The notes: generated by a model from the sequence alone, not told the origin. Counted from the first letter of the stretch, positions 8,365 to 17,827 are shown. The stretch: 64,000 bases of DNA from Thermoplasmata archaeon (GCA_027365105.1 DAHXNZ010000001.1:62001-126000); one strand, 5' to 3'. Made by a program: numbers and translations.

Positions 8365-9132
8365 ATGGACGCCGCCGCCCGACGCCCGAGGATCCTGCTG
8401 GCGGGGTCCGACCGCGCGCTCTCGGAGATCGAGGCCGCCCTCGGACGATCCGCCGATCTCCGTCGATGGGTCACGGTCCGATGGCGTCCGGTGGCCGTCC
8501 GGAGCCTCCGCCGCCGCCTCGCCGGAGTCCGTCCGGTGGACGGGGTGATCCTGACCAGCCCCGCGGCGGTGGAAAGCTTCCTCGCCCCGGTGCTGCCCTA
8601 CGTCTGGCCCTCCGAGTGGCGCCGGCTCCGCTACTGGGCGAGCGGCCCGGCCACCGCCCGGGCGCTCCGCCGTCGGGGGGGACCCCGCGCGACGGTCGGA
8701 TCGCCCGAAGGCGCCGAAGGCATCGCGCGGGCGATCGCCGGCTCGCCGCCGCTGCGCCTCCTCTATCCCCGGTCCGACCGGGCCGGCCCCGGCCTGGCCC
8801 GTCGCCTCCGTCGCGCCGGCCACCGGGTCGTCGAGGTGATCGCCTACCGACATCGTCCGGCCCGCCGGGCGAGCGACCGCGATCGCCGGTGGGCGCAGCG
8901 GGCCGATCTGGTCGTCGTGACGAGCCCTTCCGCCTGGGAGGGCCTTCGCCGGGCACTCGGGCCGGGCGGCATCGCGGCGCTCCGGCGCTCGGCCCGGTTC
9001 GTGGCGCTCGGGCCGACCACCGCCCGGTCGCTGCGAGCGGCCGGCCTCCGGGCCCTGACCGTGGCGCCGGGGAGCTCCGCACAACGCTTTACGCGGTTTT
9101 TGCTCCGGAGGCTCGACCATGTCCGAGGCTGA
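8365..9132 (+). CDS. hemD: Uroporphyrinogen-III synthase
   Basis: 255 aa. It closes and inverts ring D of hydroxymethylbilane. Sequence conservation in this family is low; the assignment rests on the two-lobed pattern ('VILTSPAAVESF', 'LLYPRSDRAGPGL', 'DLVVVTSPSAWEGL', 'VALGPTTARSLRAAGL') and its place between hemC and hemB. Its end overlaps hemB by 14 nt. It is very Arg-rich, as expected at this G+C content. Confidence 0.9.
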   Translation: MDAAARRPRILLAGSDRALSEIEAALGRSADLRRWVTVRWRPVAVRSLRRRLAGVRPVDGVILTSPAAVESFLAPVLPYVWPSEWRRLRYWASGPATARALRRRGGPRATVGSPEGAEGIARAIAGSPPLRLLYPRSDRAGPGLARRLRRAGHRVVEVIAYRHRPARRASDRDRRWAQRADLVVVTSPSAWEGLRRALGPGGIAALRRSARFVALGPTTARSLRAAGLRALTVAPGSSAQRFTRFLLRRLDHVRG

Positions 9133-10120
9133 CTCCGAGGTTCCTCCGAGCCTGCGGCTGCGTCGCCTCCGGCGGACGGAGGATCTGAGGGCCTCGCTCC
9201 GGGAGACCCGCGTCGATCCCGAGCGGCTCGTCTATCCGGTCTTCGTCCGGCCGGGCGGCGGCACTCCCGACCCGATCGAGAGCCTGCCGGGAATCGACCG
9301 GTACCCGCTCGAGGGCCTCGGCGACCGGGCCCGGGGGTGGGCCCAGGACGGGGTGCGGGCGGTCCTCCTGTTCGGGGTGCCCCGGGTCAAGGACCCGGAG
9401 GGCTCGGATGCGGTCGACGATCGCGGCCTGATTCCCCAGGCGATCCGGTCGATCCGCCGCACGGTCCCGACGCTGCGGATCCTGACGGACGTCTGTCTGT
9501 GCGCCTACACCGACCACGGCCAGTGCGGGCTCCTGCGCGACGGGGAGGTCGACAATGACGCCACGGTGGAGCGGCTGGCCCGGATGGCCCTCGCCCACGC
9601 CCGGGCCGGCGCCGATATCGTCGCCCCGAGCGCGATGATGGACCACCAGGTCCGGGCGATCCGCACCGGCCTCGATCGCGCCGGATTCACCGCCACGGCG
9701 ATCCTGGCGTATGCGGCGAAGTTCGCGAGCGCGCTCTACGGCCCCTTCCGGGAGGCCGCCGGTTCGGCGCCGAAAGGCGGCGATCGGGCCAGCTACCAGC
9801 TTTCCCCCGCCAACGCCCGGGAGGCGCTCATGGAAATGGCGGCCGACGCGGCCGAAGGCGCCGACCTGCTGATGGTGAAGCCGGGGCTCCCGTACCTGGA
9901 CATCCTCGCGCGGGCCCGCCGGCGGTTCGACCATCCCCTCGTCGCCTACCAGGTGAGCGGGGAGTACGCGATGATCCGGGCCGCCGCCGCCCGGGGATGG
10001 ATCGACGAGGCCGCCGTGATCGACGAGAGCCTGCTGGCGATGCGCCGCGCCGGCGCCGACTGGATCATCACCTACTTCGCCCGGGAAGTGGCCGCCCGCG
10101 CCCGGGGGCTCCGTCCGTGA
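9119..10120 (+). CDS. hemB: Delta-aminolevulinic acid dehydratase (porphobilinogen synthase)
   Basis: 333 aa. It condenses two 5-aminolevulinates into porphobilinogen. The zinc-binding cysteine cluster 'DVCLCAYTDHGQCG' marks the Zn-dependent type. The two active-site lysines lie in 'AYAAKFASALYGPFR' and 'LMVKPGLPYLD'. It sits fourth in the operon although its reaction precedes that of hemC. Confidence 0.96.
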   Translation: MSEADSEVPPSLRLRRLRRTEDLRASLRETRVDPERLVYPVFVRPGGGTPDPIESLPGIDRYPLEGLGDRARGWAQDGVRAVLLFGVPRVKDPEGSDAVDDRGLIPQAIRSIRRTVPTLRILTDVCLCAYTDHGQCGLLRDGEVDNDATVERLARMALAHARAGADIVAPSAMMDHQVRAIRTGLDRAGFTATAILAYAAKFASALYGPFREAAGSAPKGGDRASYQLSPANAREALMEMAADAAEGADLLMVKPGLPYLDILARARRRFDHPLVAYQVSGEYAMIRAAAARGWIDEAAVIDESLLAMRRAGADWIITYFAREVAARARGLRP

Positions 10121-10860
10121 GCGATCCGGCCCCCGATCCGCCCCGGGTGGTCTCGACCCAGGCGGAGGAGCTCCAGGATTTCGTCAAGTACACCTTCTTC
10201 CACCTGCGTCCCGAGTGGCGTCGGCTCGGCGACGCGACCCGCCGGGCGGGTCGGGAGGAGTTCGCGGACCGGCTCGACCACCCGGCGGCCGGCACGCTGG
10301 TGCGCACGTACTCCCTGGTGGGGCTCAAGGCCGACACCGAGATGCTGGTCTGGTCGATCTCCCCACGGATCGAAGGGATCCAGGAGCTCCACGCCCGGCT
10401 CCTCGGGACCAAGATGGGGGGGTACCTGGACACCGCCTACTCCTACCTCGGCCTCGGCCGCCGGAGCGAATACCTTGCCGGCCACACCCACACCGACGGG
10501 GAAGGGCGATCGTCCCGGCGTCGGCCGTTCGATCTCCCGTACCTCTTCGTCTACCCGTTCGTCAAGAAGCGGGAGTGGTACGGCCTCCCGTTCGAGACCC
10601 GACGCAAGATGATGGGGGAACACTTCCGGGTGGGCCACCGGTATCCCGGGGTCCAGATCCACACCGGCTACTCCTTCGGCCTCGACGACATGGAGTTCAT
10701 CCTGGCCTTCGAGGGCGACTCGCCGGCCGAGTTCCTGGAACTCGTGGCCGACCTTCGGCCCTCCGAGGCCAGCCGGTTCACCCAGCTGGAGACCCCCATC
10801 TTCACCTGCCGGCGTACCGACGCGCGAGAGATGCTGAGGCTCGCCGACGGCCTTCCATGA
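10117..10860 (+). CDS. hemQ: HemQ-type coproheme decarboxylase (chlorite dismutase family)
   Basis: 247 aa from the GTG at 10117 that overlaps the hemB stop; the longer track ORF start lies inside hemB. Family motifs are 'YPFVKKREWYGL', 'MMGEHFRVGHRYPGV' and 'SFGLDDMEFILAFEGD'. In the coproporphyrin-dependent pathway HemQ oxidatively decarboxylates coproheme to heme b. Placement in a heme operon with hemE and hemH supports that role over chlorite detoxification. A HemQ-like protein is also known in Thermoplasma. Confidence 0.88.
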   Translation: MSDPAPDPPRVVSTQAEELQDFVKYTFFHLRPEWRRLGDATRRAGREEFADRLDHPAAGTLVRTYSLVGLKADTEMLVWSISPRIEGIQELHARLLGTKMGGYLDTAYSYLGLGRRSEYLAGHTHTDGEGRSSRRRPFDLPYLFVYPFVKKREWYGLPFETRRKMMGEHFRVGHRYPGVQIHTGYSFGLDDMEFILAFEGDSPAEFLELVADLRPSEASRFTQLETPIFTCRRTDAREMLRLADGLP

Positions 10861-12164
10861 CCTTCGACTCGGCCGGGCCCCGCTCCCGGGCCCTCTTCCG
10901 TCGGGCAGAACGGGTCCTCGTCGGCGGCGTCGACAGCCCGGTCCGGTCGTTCGCCCAGGTCGGCGGGACCCCGCCCTTCATCGTCCGGGGCGAAGGGGCC
11001 TGGATCGTCGACGCCGACGGCCGCCGCTACCTCGACCTGGTCAACTCGTGGGGCGCGAACCTCCTGGGGCACGCTCCACCGGCGGTCGTGGCCGCCGTCC
11101 GGGCCGCGGCCGGAGACGGCCTCAGCTTCGGCGCGCCGACCGAGCGGGAGCACCGGCTCGCGGAACGGATCCGACGCGAAGTCCCGACGATGGAGCGGAT
11201 GCGGTTCGTGACCTCCGGAACCGAGGCGGTCATGAGCGCGATCCGCGTGGCCCGGGGCGCGACCGGACGGCGCCGGATCGTCAAGTTCGCAGGGGGCTAC
11301 CACGGCCACCTGGATGGACTCCTGGTGCGGGCGGGTTCCGGCGTCGCCTCGGCCGGCCGGGCGGCCTCCGGGGGGGTGAGCCCGGCCACGGCCCGGGAGA
11401 CTTCGGTCCTGCCCTACAACGACCCGGCGGCCGCGGAGCGGTTCTTCCGGCGCCACGGATCCGAGGTCGCGGCGGTGATCGTCGAGCCGATCGCCGGCAA
11501 CATGGGGCTCGTGCCCCCCCGCGACGGCTTCCTTCCGACGCTCGACCGGCTCTGCCATGGGGCCGGCGCGCTCCTCATCGCCGACGAGGTCATCACCGGC
11601 TTCCGCCTGAGGCGGGGGGCAATCCACCCGACGCTCGGGGCCCGGGCCGATCTCGTGACCCTCGGCAAGGTCATCGGGGCCGGACTTCCCGTCGGCGCGT
11701 ACGGCGGCCCCCGGCGCTGGATGGACCAGGTGGCTCCGCTCGGGCCGATCTACCAGGCCGGCACGCTCGCGGGGAACCCGGTCGCGATGGCCGCCGGCGA
11801 GGCGCTGCTCGCGGCCCGGACCGCCCGCACCTACCCGGCCCTGGATGCGGCCGGGGCGACGCTGGCGGGCCTTCTCGAGAGCGAGGCGGCTCGGGCCCGG
11901 GTGCCGGTCACCGTCCATCGCCGAGGATCGATGGTCGGCCTCTTCTTTACCCAGGGTCCGGTCACGGATTTCGCCAGCGCCCAGGCCGCCGATTCCGCCC
12001 GGTACGCCCGGTTCTTCCACGCCGCGCTGAGGGCCGGCATCTACCTGCCGCCCTCCCCCATGGAAACCCTCTTCGCCTCCACGGAGACCACGCCCGAGAT
12101 CCTCGAGCAGCAGCGCGTCGCCTTCCGCCGGGCCTTTGCCGCCGTGGCGGGGGAGAACGACTGA
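10857..12164 (+). CDS. hemL: Glutamate-1-semialdehyde 2,1-aminomutase
   Basis: 435 aa. A PLP-dependent aminomutase making 5-aminolevulinate from the HemA product. Features include 'VGGVDSPVRSF' at the N-terminus, 'NSWGANLLGHAPP', 'IADEVITGFR' with the PLP aspartate, and the Schiff-base lysine in 'TLGKVIGAGLPVGAYGG'. The ATG at 10857 overlaps the hemQ stop (ATGA). The track ORF extends artefactually into hemQ. Confidence 0.96.
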   Translation: MTFDSAGPRSRALFRRAERVLVGGVDSPVRSFAQVGGTPPFIVRGEGAWIVDADGRRYLDLVNSWGANLLGHAPPAVVAAVRAAAGDGLSFGAPTEREHRLAERIRREVPTMERMRFVTSGTEAVMSAIRVARGATGRRRIVKFAGGYHGHLDGLLVRAGSGVASAGRAASGGVSPATARETSVLPYNDPAAAERFFRRHGSEVAAVIVEPIAGNMGLVPPRDGFLPTLDRLCHGAGALLIADEVITGFRLRRGAIHPTLGARADLVTLGKVIGAGLPVGAYGGPRRWMDQVAPLGPIYQAGTLAGNPVAMAAGEALLAARTARTYPALDAAGATLAGLLESEAARARVPVTVHRRGSMVGLFFTQGPVTDFASAQAADSARYARFFHAALRAGIYLPPSPMETLFASTETTPEILEQQRVAFRRAFAAVAGEND

Positions 12165-13192
12165 TGCGGGATCGGATCCTGCGGGCCCTCCGGGGAGAAC
12201 CGGTCGACACCCGGCCGATCTGGCTGATGCGCCAGGCCGGCCGGTACCTACCGGGGTACCGGGCCCTTCGGGCCCGCCATGCGATCCTCGAGCTGGCCCG
12301 CACTCCCGAGCTGGCCGCCGAGGTGACCCTCGAGCCGGTCCGCCGGTTCGACGTCGACGCCGGTGTCGTTTTCGCCGACATTACGCTCCCGTTCGCCGGC
12401 CTCGGGATCGACTTCTCGATCGATCCCGGGGTCGGCCCAATCATTCCGACTCCGATCCGGAGCCGGGAGCAGGTCGACGCGCTCCCCCCCTTCGACCCGC
12501 AGGCATCGGTGCCGTTCGTCGGGGAGGCGATCCGGCGGTTCTGCGACGCCTCCGATCGCCCGCTGATCGGGTTCGCCGGAGCGCCGTTCACTCTCGCCGC
12601 CTACCTGGTCGAGGGGGGCCCCTCCCGGGAGTACGCGAACGTCAAGGGCTGGATGTACCGGGACCCGGAGGGATTCGGCCGGCTCCTGGACCGGCTGACC
12701 GAAATGACCGGGCAGTACCTGCGGATGCAGGCCGAGGCCGGCGCCTCGATCCTCCAACTCTTCGACACCTGGGCCGGAGTGCTCGGGCGGGCGAGCTACG
12801 AGCGGCACATCGCCCCCCGGCTGGTCCGGCTCTTCGAGCAGCTCGCGGAGCTCCGTCGGCCGACGATCTACTTCTCGACCGGATCGTCCCACCTGCTCGA
12901 TGCGATCGCCCGCCTCGGGGCGACCGCCGTCGGGGTCGACTGGAGGGAACCGCTCGGCTCGGTCCGGAGCCGGATCGGGCCCGGGCTCCCGCTGCAGGGC
13001 AACCTCGACCCGGGCGCCCTCCTCGGGAGCCAGGAGCTCCTCGAGGCGGAGGCCGCGCGGGTGCTCCGGGAGATCCCGGACGGAAGTTCGCACGTCTTCA
13101 ATTTAGGCCATGGGGTCCTCCCCGGGACCGATCCGGACCGGGTGGGACAGTTGGTCGACTTCGTGCACTCGGCCGGGGAGGCCCGACGGTGA
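12164..13192 (+). CDS. hemE: Uroporphyrinogen decarboxylase
   Basis: 342 aa. It converts uroporphyrinogen III to coproporphyrinogen III in the cytosol. The signature 'RPIWLMRQAGRYLPGYR' with the substrate-binding arginines is near the N-terminus, followed by 'FAGAPFTLAAYLVEGG', 'LFDTWAG' and 'FNLGHGVLPGTDP'. The ATG at 12164 shares one base with the hemL stop (TGATG). Confidence 0.96.
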   Translation: MRDRILRALRGEPVDTRPIWLMRQAGRYLPGYRALRARHAILELARTPELAAEVTLEPVRRFDVDAGVVFADITLPFAGLGIDFSIDPGVGPIIPTPIRSREQVDALPPFDPQASVPFVGEAIRRFCDASDRPLIGFAGAPFTLAAYLVEGGPSREYANVKGWMYRDPEGFGRLLDRLTEMTGQYLRMQAEAGASILQLFDTWAGVLGRASYERHIAPRLVRLFEQLAELRRPTIYFSTGSSHLLDAIARLGATAVGVDWREPLGSVRSRIGPGLPLQGNLDPGALLGSQELLEAEAARVLREIPDGSSHVFNLGHGVLPGTDPDRVGQLVDFVHSAGEARR

Positions 13193-14118
13193 GCGGCCGA
13201 ACGCCCCCGGACGCCGTGCTGCTGCTCGGCTATGGGAGCCCCCAGAGTGCGGAGGATCTGCCGGGGTATCTGGCGGAGGTCCTGCACGGGCGGACGCCGA
13301 GCCCCGAGATGGTGGCCGACTACGTCGCCCGGTACGCCCGGATCGGCGGCTCCCCGCAGCCCCGCATCCTGCGGTCGATCCGGGAGAAGCTCGAACGGCG
13401 TCTGGCGTCGGAGGGCCGGCCGCTGCCCGTCTACCTCGCCACGAAGCACTGGCACCCCAGCATCGCGGAGGTGCTGCCGCGCGCGGTTTCCGAGGGCCAC
13501 CGGTCGTTCGTCGCGGTGCCGGTCTCCCCCTATGCCTCGACCTGGATCACCGAGCCCTACCGGGCCGGAATTGCCGAGGGCCTCCGGGCGGTTCCCGCGG
13601 GGGTCCAGGTCGACCTCCAGGTCGGATGGCACCTCGACCCCGACTGGATCGGCTACTGGGCTGACGCCGTGCGCTCCGAGCTCGACCGCCTGAACGATCC
13701 GACCGCGTGGACCCACCTCTCTGCCCACAGCCTCCCTCAGCGGTTCCTCGACCGGGGCGACCCCTACCCCGGGCTCCTCGACGCGACCGCCCGGAAAATC
13801 GCCGACGCCGCGGGGCTCTCCCGCTGGTCGTTCAGCTTCCAGAGCCCGGGCAACACCACCGAACCGTGGCTGGGGCCGGCGATCGAGGATCAGATGCTGG
13901 CTGCCCGGGAGAAGGCGGGGGCCGGCCCCCAGCTGATCGCCTCGTTCGGCTTCGTCTTCGACCATCTCGAGGTGCTCTACGACCTCGACGTGGTGGTCCG
14001 GGAGTTCGCCCAGTCCCGGGGCCTCGACTACCATCGGGTCCCGATGCCCAACGACGACGACCGGGTCGTCGCGGCGCTGGCGCGTACGGCGGGGCGCGGG
14101 TTCCCGCCCCGCCCCTAG
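13189..14118 (+). CDS. hemH: Ferrochelatase (probably coproporphyrin ferrochelatase)
   Basis: 309 aa from the GTG overlapping the hemE stop. It inserts ferrous iron into a porphyrin. The metal-site histidine lies in 'LSAHSLPQRF', followed by 'SFQSPGNTTEPWLGP' and 'FVFDHLEVLYDLD' (the usual form has S before D). Since hemQ is in the operon, the substrate is more likely coproporphyrin III than protoporphyrin IX; that is inference. No coproporphyrinogen oxidase gene follows: the next gene is on the other strand. Confidence 0.92.
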   Translation: MSGRTPPDAVLLLGYGSPQSAEDLPGYLAEVLHGRTPSPEMVADYVARYARIGGSPQPRILRSIREKLERRLASEGRPLPVYLATKHWHPSIAEVLPRAVSEGHRSFVAVPVSPYASTWITEPYRAGIAEGLRAVPAGVQVDLQVGWHLDPDWIGYWADAVRSELDRLNDPTAWTHLSAHSLPQRFLDRGDPYPGLLDATARKIADAAGLSRWSFSFQSPGNTTEPWLGPAIEDQMLAAREKAGAGPQLIASFGFVFDHLEVLYDLDVVVREFAQSRGLDYHRVPMPNDDDRVVAALARTAGRGFPPRP

Positions 14119-15839
14119 CGGTTCGGCGGCGGGGCCTCTTCGAGCGGTTCCGGGGAGGGGCTGTCGATCGCCGGAAGTTCGGCGATGCCCGAGAAGGTCT
14201 CGGGCAGCTCGGTCTGCCGGAGCCGGGCCGCTTGGAGGGGCGGGATCGACTCGATCTCCGGGTGGGATCGCCGCCAGCAGATCCGGGCGATCCGATCGAT
14301 CCAGGCCCCCCGGAGCCCGACGGAACCGGCGAGCGTCCGCACGTCGTCCTGGGAGAACTCTCCGAGGAGGGCCAGGACGAGGAAGTAGACCAGGAACCCC
14401 ATCCCGACCCCGAAGAGCAGCTGGTAGTAGCGGTTGATCGGGAGGACGTCGTTGATCTGGGAGATCGCGAAGAAGGAGGCGGCGGCACTCAGCCCGATCG
14501 TGCCGATCGGCCGGAGCCGGATCCGCACCGCCATGATGCTCCAGAGGAAGTAGGCGTTGATCGCGAGCGCCATGATCGACGAGGCGAAGACCGCGAGGGC
14601 CGCCGAGGTGAGGCCGTCGGACGCCGGAAGGACCGAGACCGGCGGCATCAGGAGGAAGGCGGTGCCGAAGAGGGCGGCGGTCTGAAACGCGGTGATATAG
14701 AGCTCGAGCCGTCGGTACCCGACGGCCGTGAGCGCCGTGAAGATGATCGTGCTGAGCGACGCCGGAATCACGCTCAGGACCAGGATCGCGAGCGGAGTGG
14801 CCCCGGAGAGATAGCTCGCATTCGCCAGGATATAGAGGAAATTGACGCGGTAGATCGCGAGCGCGAGGACGCCGGGCACGACGATCATGGCCGTGAAGCG
14901 CAGGGTCCGCCAGGTGCTGGCCCGCACCTGATCGTACGCCGCCTTCTTGTGGAGCCCGGAGAGGAGCGGGAAGAGCGGGGTCGACACGGCGGCCGCAAAG
15001 CTGAGGGCAAGGATGCGGAACCCGTTCGCCGCGTTGAAGATGTTGAGCTGCTCGACGCCGAGGATCCCGCTCACGATGAACGGGATCGAGTTCGTGACCA
15101 GGTAGGCGAGGGCGAGGCTCCCCATCAGCGGCCAGGCAAACCGGAACATCTCGACCGCTTCCGGCTTCCGGAACCGCTTCAACTTCGGCAGCAGGGCCGG
15201 CAGGCAGAACGCGGCCCCGGCGATCGCCCCGAGGGCGTAGGCGAACGTGATCCCCCCGATCGTCGGCAGGAGGAGCGCCGCGACGATCAGGAGCGGGGTG
15301 CGCACCAGCGACTCGATCAGCAGAGGCGACTGGGCCTTGACCGAGTTGCCCAGCGCGATGTGCATCTGATTGTAGACCGCCTCGACCGACCAGAGGAACG
15401 GCAGCAGCAGGAAGATCCCGAGGATGGTGAGGACCGGCCCGGTCGCCAGCTGGTGGCCGAAGATCGGGACGGGAGCGATCCCGAAGAGGATCGCGCTCGC
15501 CCCCCCGACCATGAGCAGCCGCAGGAGGAAGTACGTGCCGGTCGAGATCCGGGGATCCTTCCCGCGGGCGACGAAGTAGGTGTAGGCCGATCCGATCCTG
15601 AGGTCGGCGACCCCGTTGATCGAGGAGCCGATCAGAAGAAAGAGCTGGACCGTACCGAGCAGGGCCCGCCCGTCGTTGGAGATCCCGACGTACTTGTACA
15701 GAAAGAGGCTCGCGACGAACCCGATGAGCTGGGTCAGGACGCTGGCGATGAAGACCCCGGCCGAGTTGATCGTCAGCGAGTGCTGGGCCACCGGTACGGG
15801 ACCCTCCGATGCCTGGGCCCCGGGATCTGACCGCGCCAC
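14115..15839 (-). CDS. Oligosaccharide flippase-like membrane protein (MATE/Wzx superfamily)
   Basis: 574 aa with about 14 hydrophobic segments. The N-terminal 'GVFIASVLTQLIGFVASLF' and the 'NIFNAANGFRILALSFAAAVSTPLFPLLSG' region resemble polysaccharide biosynthesis flippases, which move lipid-linked glycans across the membrane. The last about 70 residues are hydrophilic and Pro/Glu-rich, probably a cytoplasmic tail. It is convergent with hemH and overlaps it by 4 nt. No glycosyltransferase genes lie beside it, so a link to glycan export rests on family resemblance only. Confidence 0.75.
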   Translation of the reverse strand: MARSDPGAQASEGPVPVAQHSLTINSAGVFIASVLTQLIGFVASLFLYKYVGISNDGRALLGTVQLFLLIGSSINGVADLRIGSAYTYFVARGKDPRISTGTYFLLRLLMVGGASAILFGIAPVPIFGHQLATGPVLTILGIFLLLPFLWSVEAVYNQMHIALGNSVKAQSPLLIESLVRTPLLIVAALLLPTIGGITFAYALGAIAGAAFCLPALLPKLKRFRKPEAVEMFRFAWPLMGSLALAYLVTNSIPFIVSGILGVEQLNIFNAANGFRILALSFAAAVSTPLFPLLSGLHKKAAYDQVRASTWRTLRFTAMIVVPGVLALAIYRVNFLYILANASYLSGATPLAILVLSVIPASLSTIIFTALTAVGYRRLELYITAFQTAALFGTAFLLMPPVSVLPASDGLTSAALAVFASSIMALAINAYFLWSIMAVRIRLRPIGTIGLSAAASFFAISQINDVLPINRYYQLLFGVGMGFLVYFLVLALLGEFSQDDVRTLAGSVGLRGAWIDRIARICWRRSHPEIESIPPLQAARLRQTELPETFSGIAELPAIDSPSPEPLEEAPPPNR

Positions 15840-15906
15840 GCCTGCCCGCCAACCCCACGCCGGGAGGCGGCCCCCTCTTCTTATCTCCGTCGTTGGAGGG
15901 CGCCGG

Positions 15907-16311
15907 TCAACCGACGGCTTGGGAGGTGGGGGGGTCGTCGCCGCCCGGCTCCCCTTCGAGAAGCTCGATCCAGACCCCGTCGGGATCGGAGAGGAAGGCG
16001 ATCCTCAGTGGGCCCTCCTTGAAGGGAGGGATCCGGAGTCTCGCCCCGAGAGCGGTCAGCCGGGGGATGAGGGCGTCCATCCCGCGAATCCGGAATCCGA
16101 GGTGATCGAGCTCGTCGCCTTCCCGGTACGGGGGGCTGTCGGGATAGAAGTTGAGCTCCAGGATCGCCCCCGACTCGGGATCCTTGAGCCACTGCCAGAC
16201 CCCGCCGGATGCCATCCGCCCGGTCGGTCCGACCGTCAGTCCGAGCCCCCGGGTGTAGAAGACCCGGGCCCGTTCGAGATCCCGCACCCGGATCCCGGTA
16301 TACTTCAGCAT
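15907..16311 (-). CDS. VOC-family (glyoxalase/dioxygenase fold) protein
   Basis: 134 aa. 'MLKYTGIRVRDLERARVFYT' and 'LSDPDGVWIELLE' are the two ends of a classic vicinal-oxygen-chelate module pair, with His/Glu metal-ligand candidates in 'LDHLGFR' and 'WIELLE'. Similar to lactoylglutathione lyase, but the substrate cannot be told. The start at the second Met (16311) matches the family N-terminus; the track start is three codons earlier. Confidence 0.82.
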   Translation of the reverse strand: MLKYTGIRVRDLERARVFYTRGLGLTVGPTGRMASGGVWQWLKDPESGAILELNFYPDSPPYREGDELDHLGFRIRGMDALIPRLTALGARLRIPPFKEGPLRIAFLSDPDGVWIELLEGEPGGDDPPTSQAVG

Positions 16312-16411
16312 CGACCCCACGAAGGGGACGTCTATTTCCCGTTTCCGCCCGGACTAGATCTGGACATCGCGCCGTTAGATTCATCTACTCGGCCCCTCCC
16401 CGTCCCTTCCC

Positions 16412-16999
16412 ATGGGATCGACGCTCCCGGCCCCGAACCACCGCCCCTTCCCCTGGCGGACGGCGTTCTTCGGGTTGGTGGCCGCTCTGGTCGTGCTCGT
16501 CCTCGTCAGCCAGGCCAGCGCGTTGGGATTCCAACCCGGATCGGTCTCCCAGACCGCCAACTGGTACCAGGTGAACTTTCCCGGCACTCCGGCGTTCCCG
16601 ACCTTCCCGACGGTCGCTCCGAAGCTGCCCGCCGCCGCGGCCACCACCTGCACCTCCGGAACGCAGACCGTCGCCAGCGGAAGCACCTCGACGTTTTACC
16701 TGAACGCGACCAGCCCGACGAGCACGGTCTGCGGGAGTTCCACGCTCAAGACATTCTATATCGACGTGGCGCTGACGACGAGCGCCAAGGCCGCGGCCGG
16801 AACCTACACCGTGACCTTCACGGGTCGCTACACCCCCTTCGGATCGACCTCGTCATCCCCGTATTCGGTCACCCTGACCCTCACGTGGACCTCCACGTTC
16901 ACCTCGTCCGCGAAGATCAACATCTACCTCGACTTCGGGGTCGCCAAGAACGCCGCCAGCGAACCCACGGTTTCCCTCGTCAACGCGCAGATCAGCTGA
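16412..16999 (+). CDS. Membrane-anchored surface protein, paralogue A of the IYLDFG family
   Basis: 195 aa. One N-terminal membrane segment ('FFGLVAALVVLVLVSQASAL') is followed by a Ser/Thr-rich, probably beta-rich, extracellular domain with two cysteines. It shares with two downstream paralogues the post-membrane motif 'SVSQxxxWYQV', a 'TxCT' motif and a C-terminal 'IYLDFG' strand. No cytoplasmic domain. Function unknown; a cell-surface or filament subunit is possible but unproven. Confidence 0.72.
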   Translation: MGSTLPAPNHRPFPWRTAFFGLVAALVVLVLVSQASALGFQPGSVSQTANWYQVNFPGTPAFPTFPTVAPKLPAAAATTCTSGTQTVASGSTSTFYLNATSPTSTVCGSSTLKTFYIDVALTTSAKAAAGTYTVTFTGRYTPFGSTSSSPYSVTLTLTWTSTFTSSAKINIYLDFGVAKNAASEPTVSLVNAQIS

Positions 17000-17179
17000 T
17001 CCCGCCGCGATCCTGAGCCGTCGCGTTTGGGAGGGGTTTCATGCCGTACAAGCATCCAACCCGGGGATGTACGCCCGGCGGCGCCCGGGCCCCTTGATCT
17101 CGGCCATGCTCAAGGCCCGGTCCCCGCCTCTACAGACCGGGCATCCGCATGGGAGGACGTCACACGGGACGAATATGTC

Positions 17180-17185
17180 TTTATA
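17180..17185 (+). promoter_or_regulatory. TATA box of surface paralogue B
   Basis: TTTATA about 27 nt before the ATG at 17210 predicts an essentially leaderless mRNA. It also decides the start: the upstream in-frame GTG at 17192 would lie before the transcription start. Confidence 0.6.
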
Positions 17186-17209
17186 CTCGACGTGACCAAA
17201 ACAAAACCC

Positions 17210-17827
17210 ATGGCGGTTGCGCGGCACTCTCGGCAGAGGCTTCGGTTCCTCATGTGGGCCGTCCCGACGGTGGTGATCGTGACCGCGATGATCGGGACCG
17301 CGGTCGCCTCCGGCTTCGTCCCAATCTCCGTTTCTCAACTCGCGTCCTGGTACCAGGTCTCGACCCAGAATCCCTCCGATTGGCCGAACGCTCCCACCGT
17401 TCAATTGGCAACCAACAACATCACCGCAACGGGGAGCACATCCTGTACCGCTTTGTCCGGTGGAACGGTGGTTGGCTCCCCGTTCAGCGGCGGTAGTTTC
17501 TACTGGGTCTTCAATGCCACCCAGACAACCAGTAGCACCGGCACGACGGGGACCCACTGCTACCCGGGCGATTTCGCGGAGGAGTTCATTATTGTCTCCA
17601 ACAGCACCCTACCGGTCGCCCACACCGTCACCATCACCATCCTCGACGCGTACGCCCCCGGAGCGAGCCCCACCACCTACATCTCGGGCTCGACGGTCTT
17701 CTCTTTCGGCACCACCACGAATGCGCCCACCTTCACCTTGCACATCTACATCGACTTTGGGACCCAGGGCGCCAGCCCGCCTCTCAACGGCATCGCCACG
17801 CTGAGCGTGCTGCTGGATGAGCATTAG
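17210..17827 (+). CDS. Membrane-anchored surface protein, paralogue B of the IYLDFG family
   Basis: 205 aa from the ATG at 17210. An N-terminal membrane segment ('WAVPTVVIVTAMIGTAVASG') precedes a Ser/Thr/Asn-rich extracellular domain. Shared motifs with paralogues A and C are 'SVSQLASWYQV', 'TSCTAL' and 'LHIYIDFG', and with C also a closing 'LNGIATLSVLL'. Two further cysteines could form a disulfide. Probably expressed separately from A because it has its own TATA box. Confidence 0.75.
   Translation: MAVARHSRQRLRFLMWAVPTVVIVTAMIGTAVASGFVPISVSQLASWYQVSTQNPSDWPNAPTVQLATNNITATGSTSCTALSGGTVVGSPFSGGSFYWVFNATQTTSSTGTTGTHCYPGDFAEEFIIVSNSTLPVAHTVTITILDAYAPGASPTTYISGSTVFSFGTTTNAPTFTLHIYIDFGTQGASPPLNGIATLSVLLDEH

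Noticed and set aside
12868-15858. 996-aa minus-strand ORF and 707-aa plus-strand ORF (13707-15830)
   Set aside because: Both are shadows across hemH and the flippase; composition is low-complexity and the real frames have strong family motifs.
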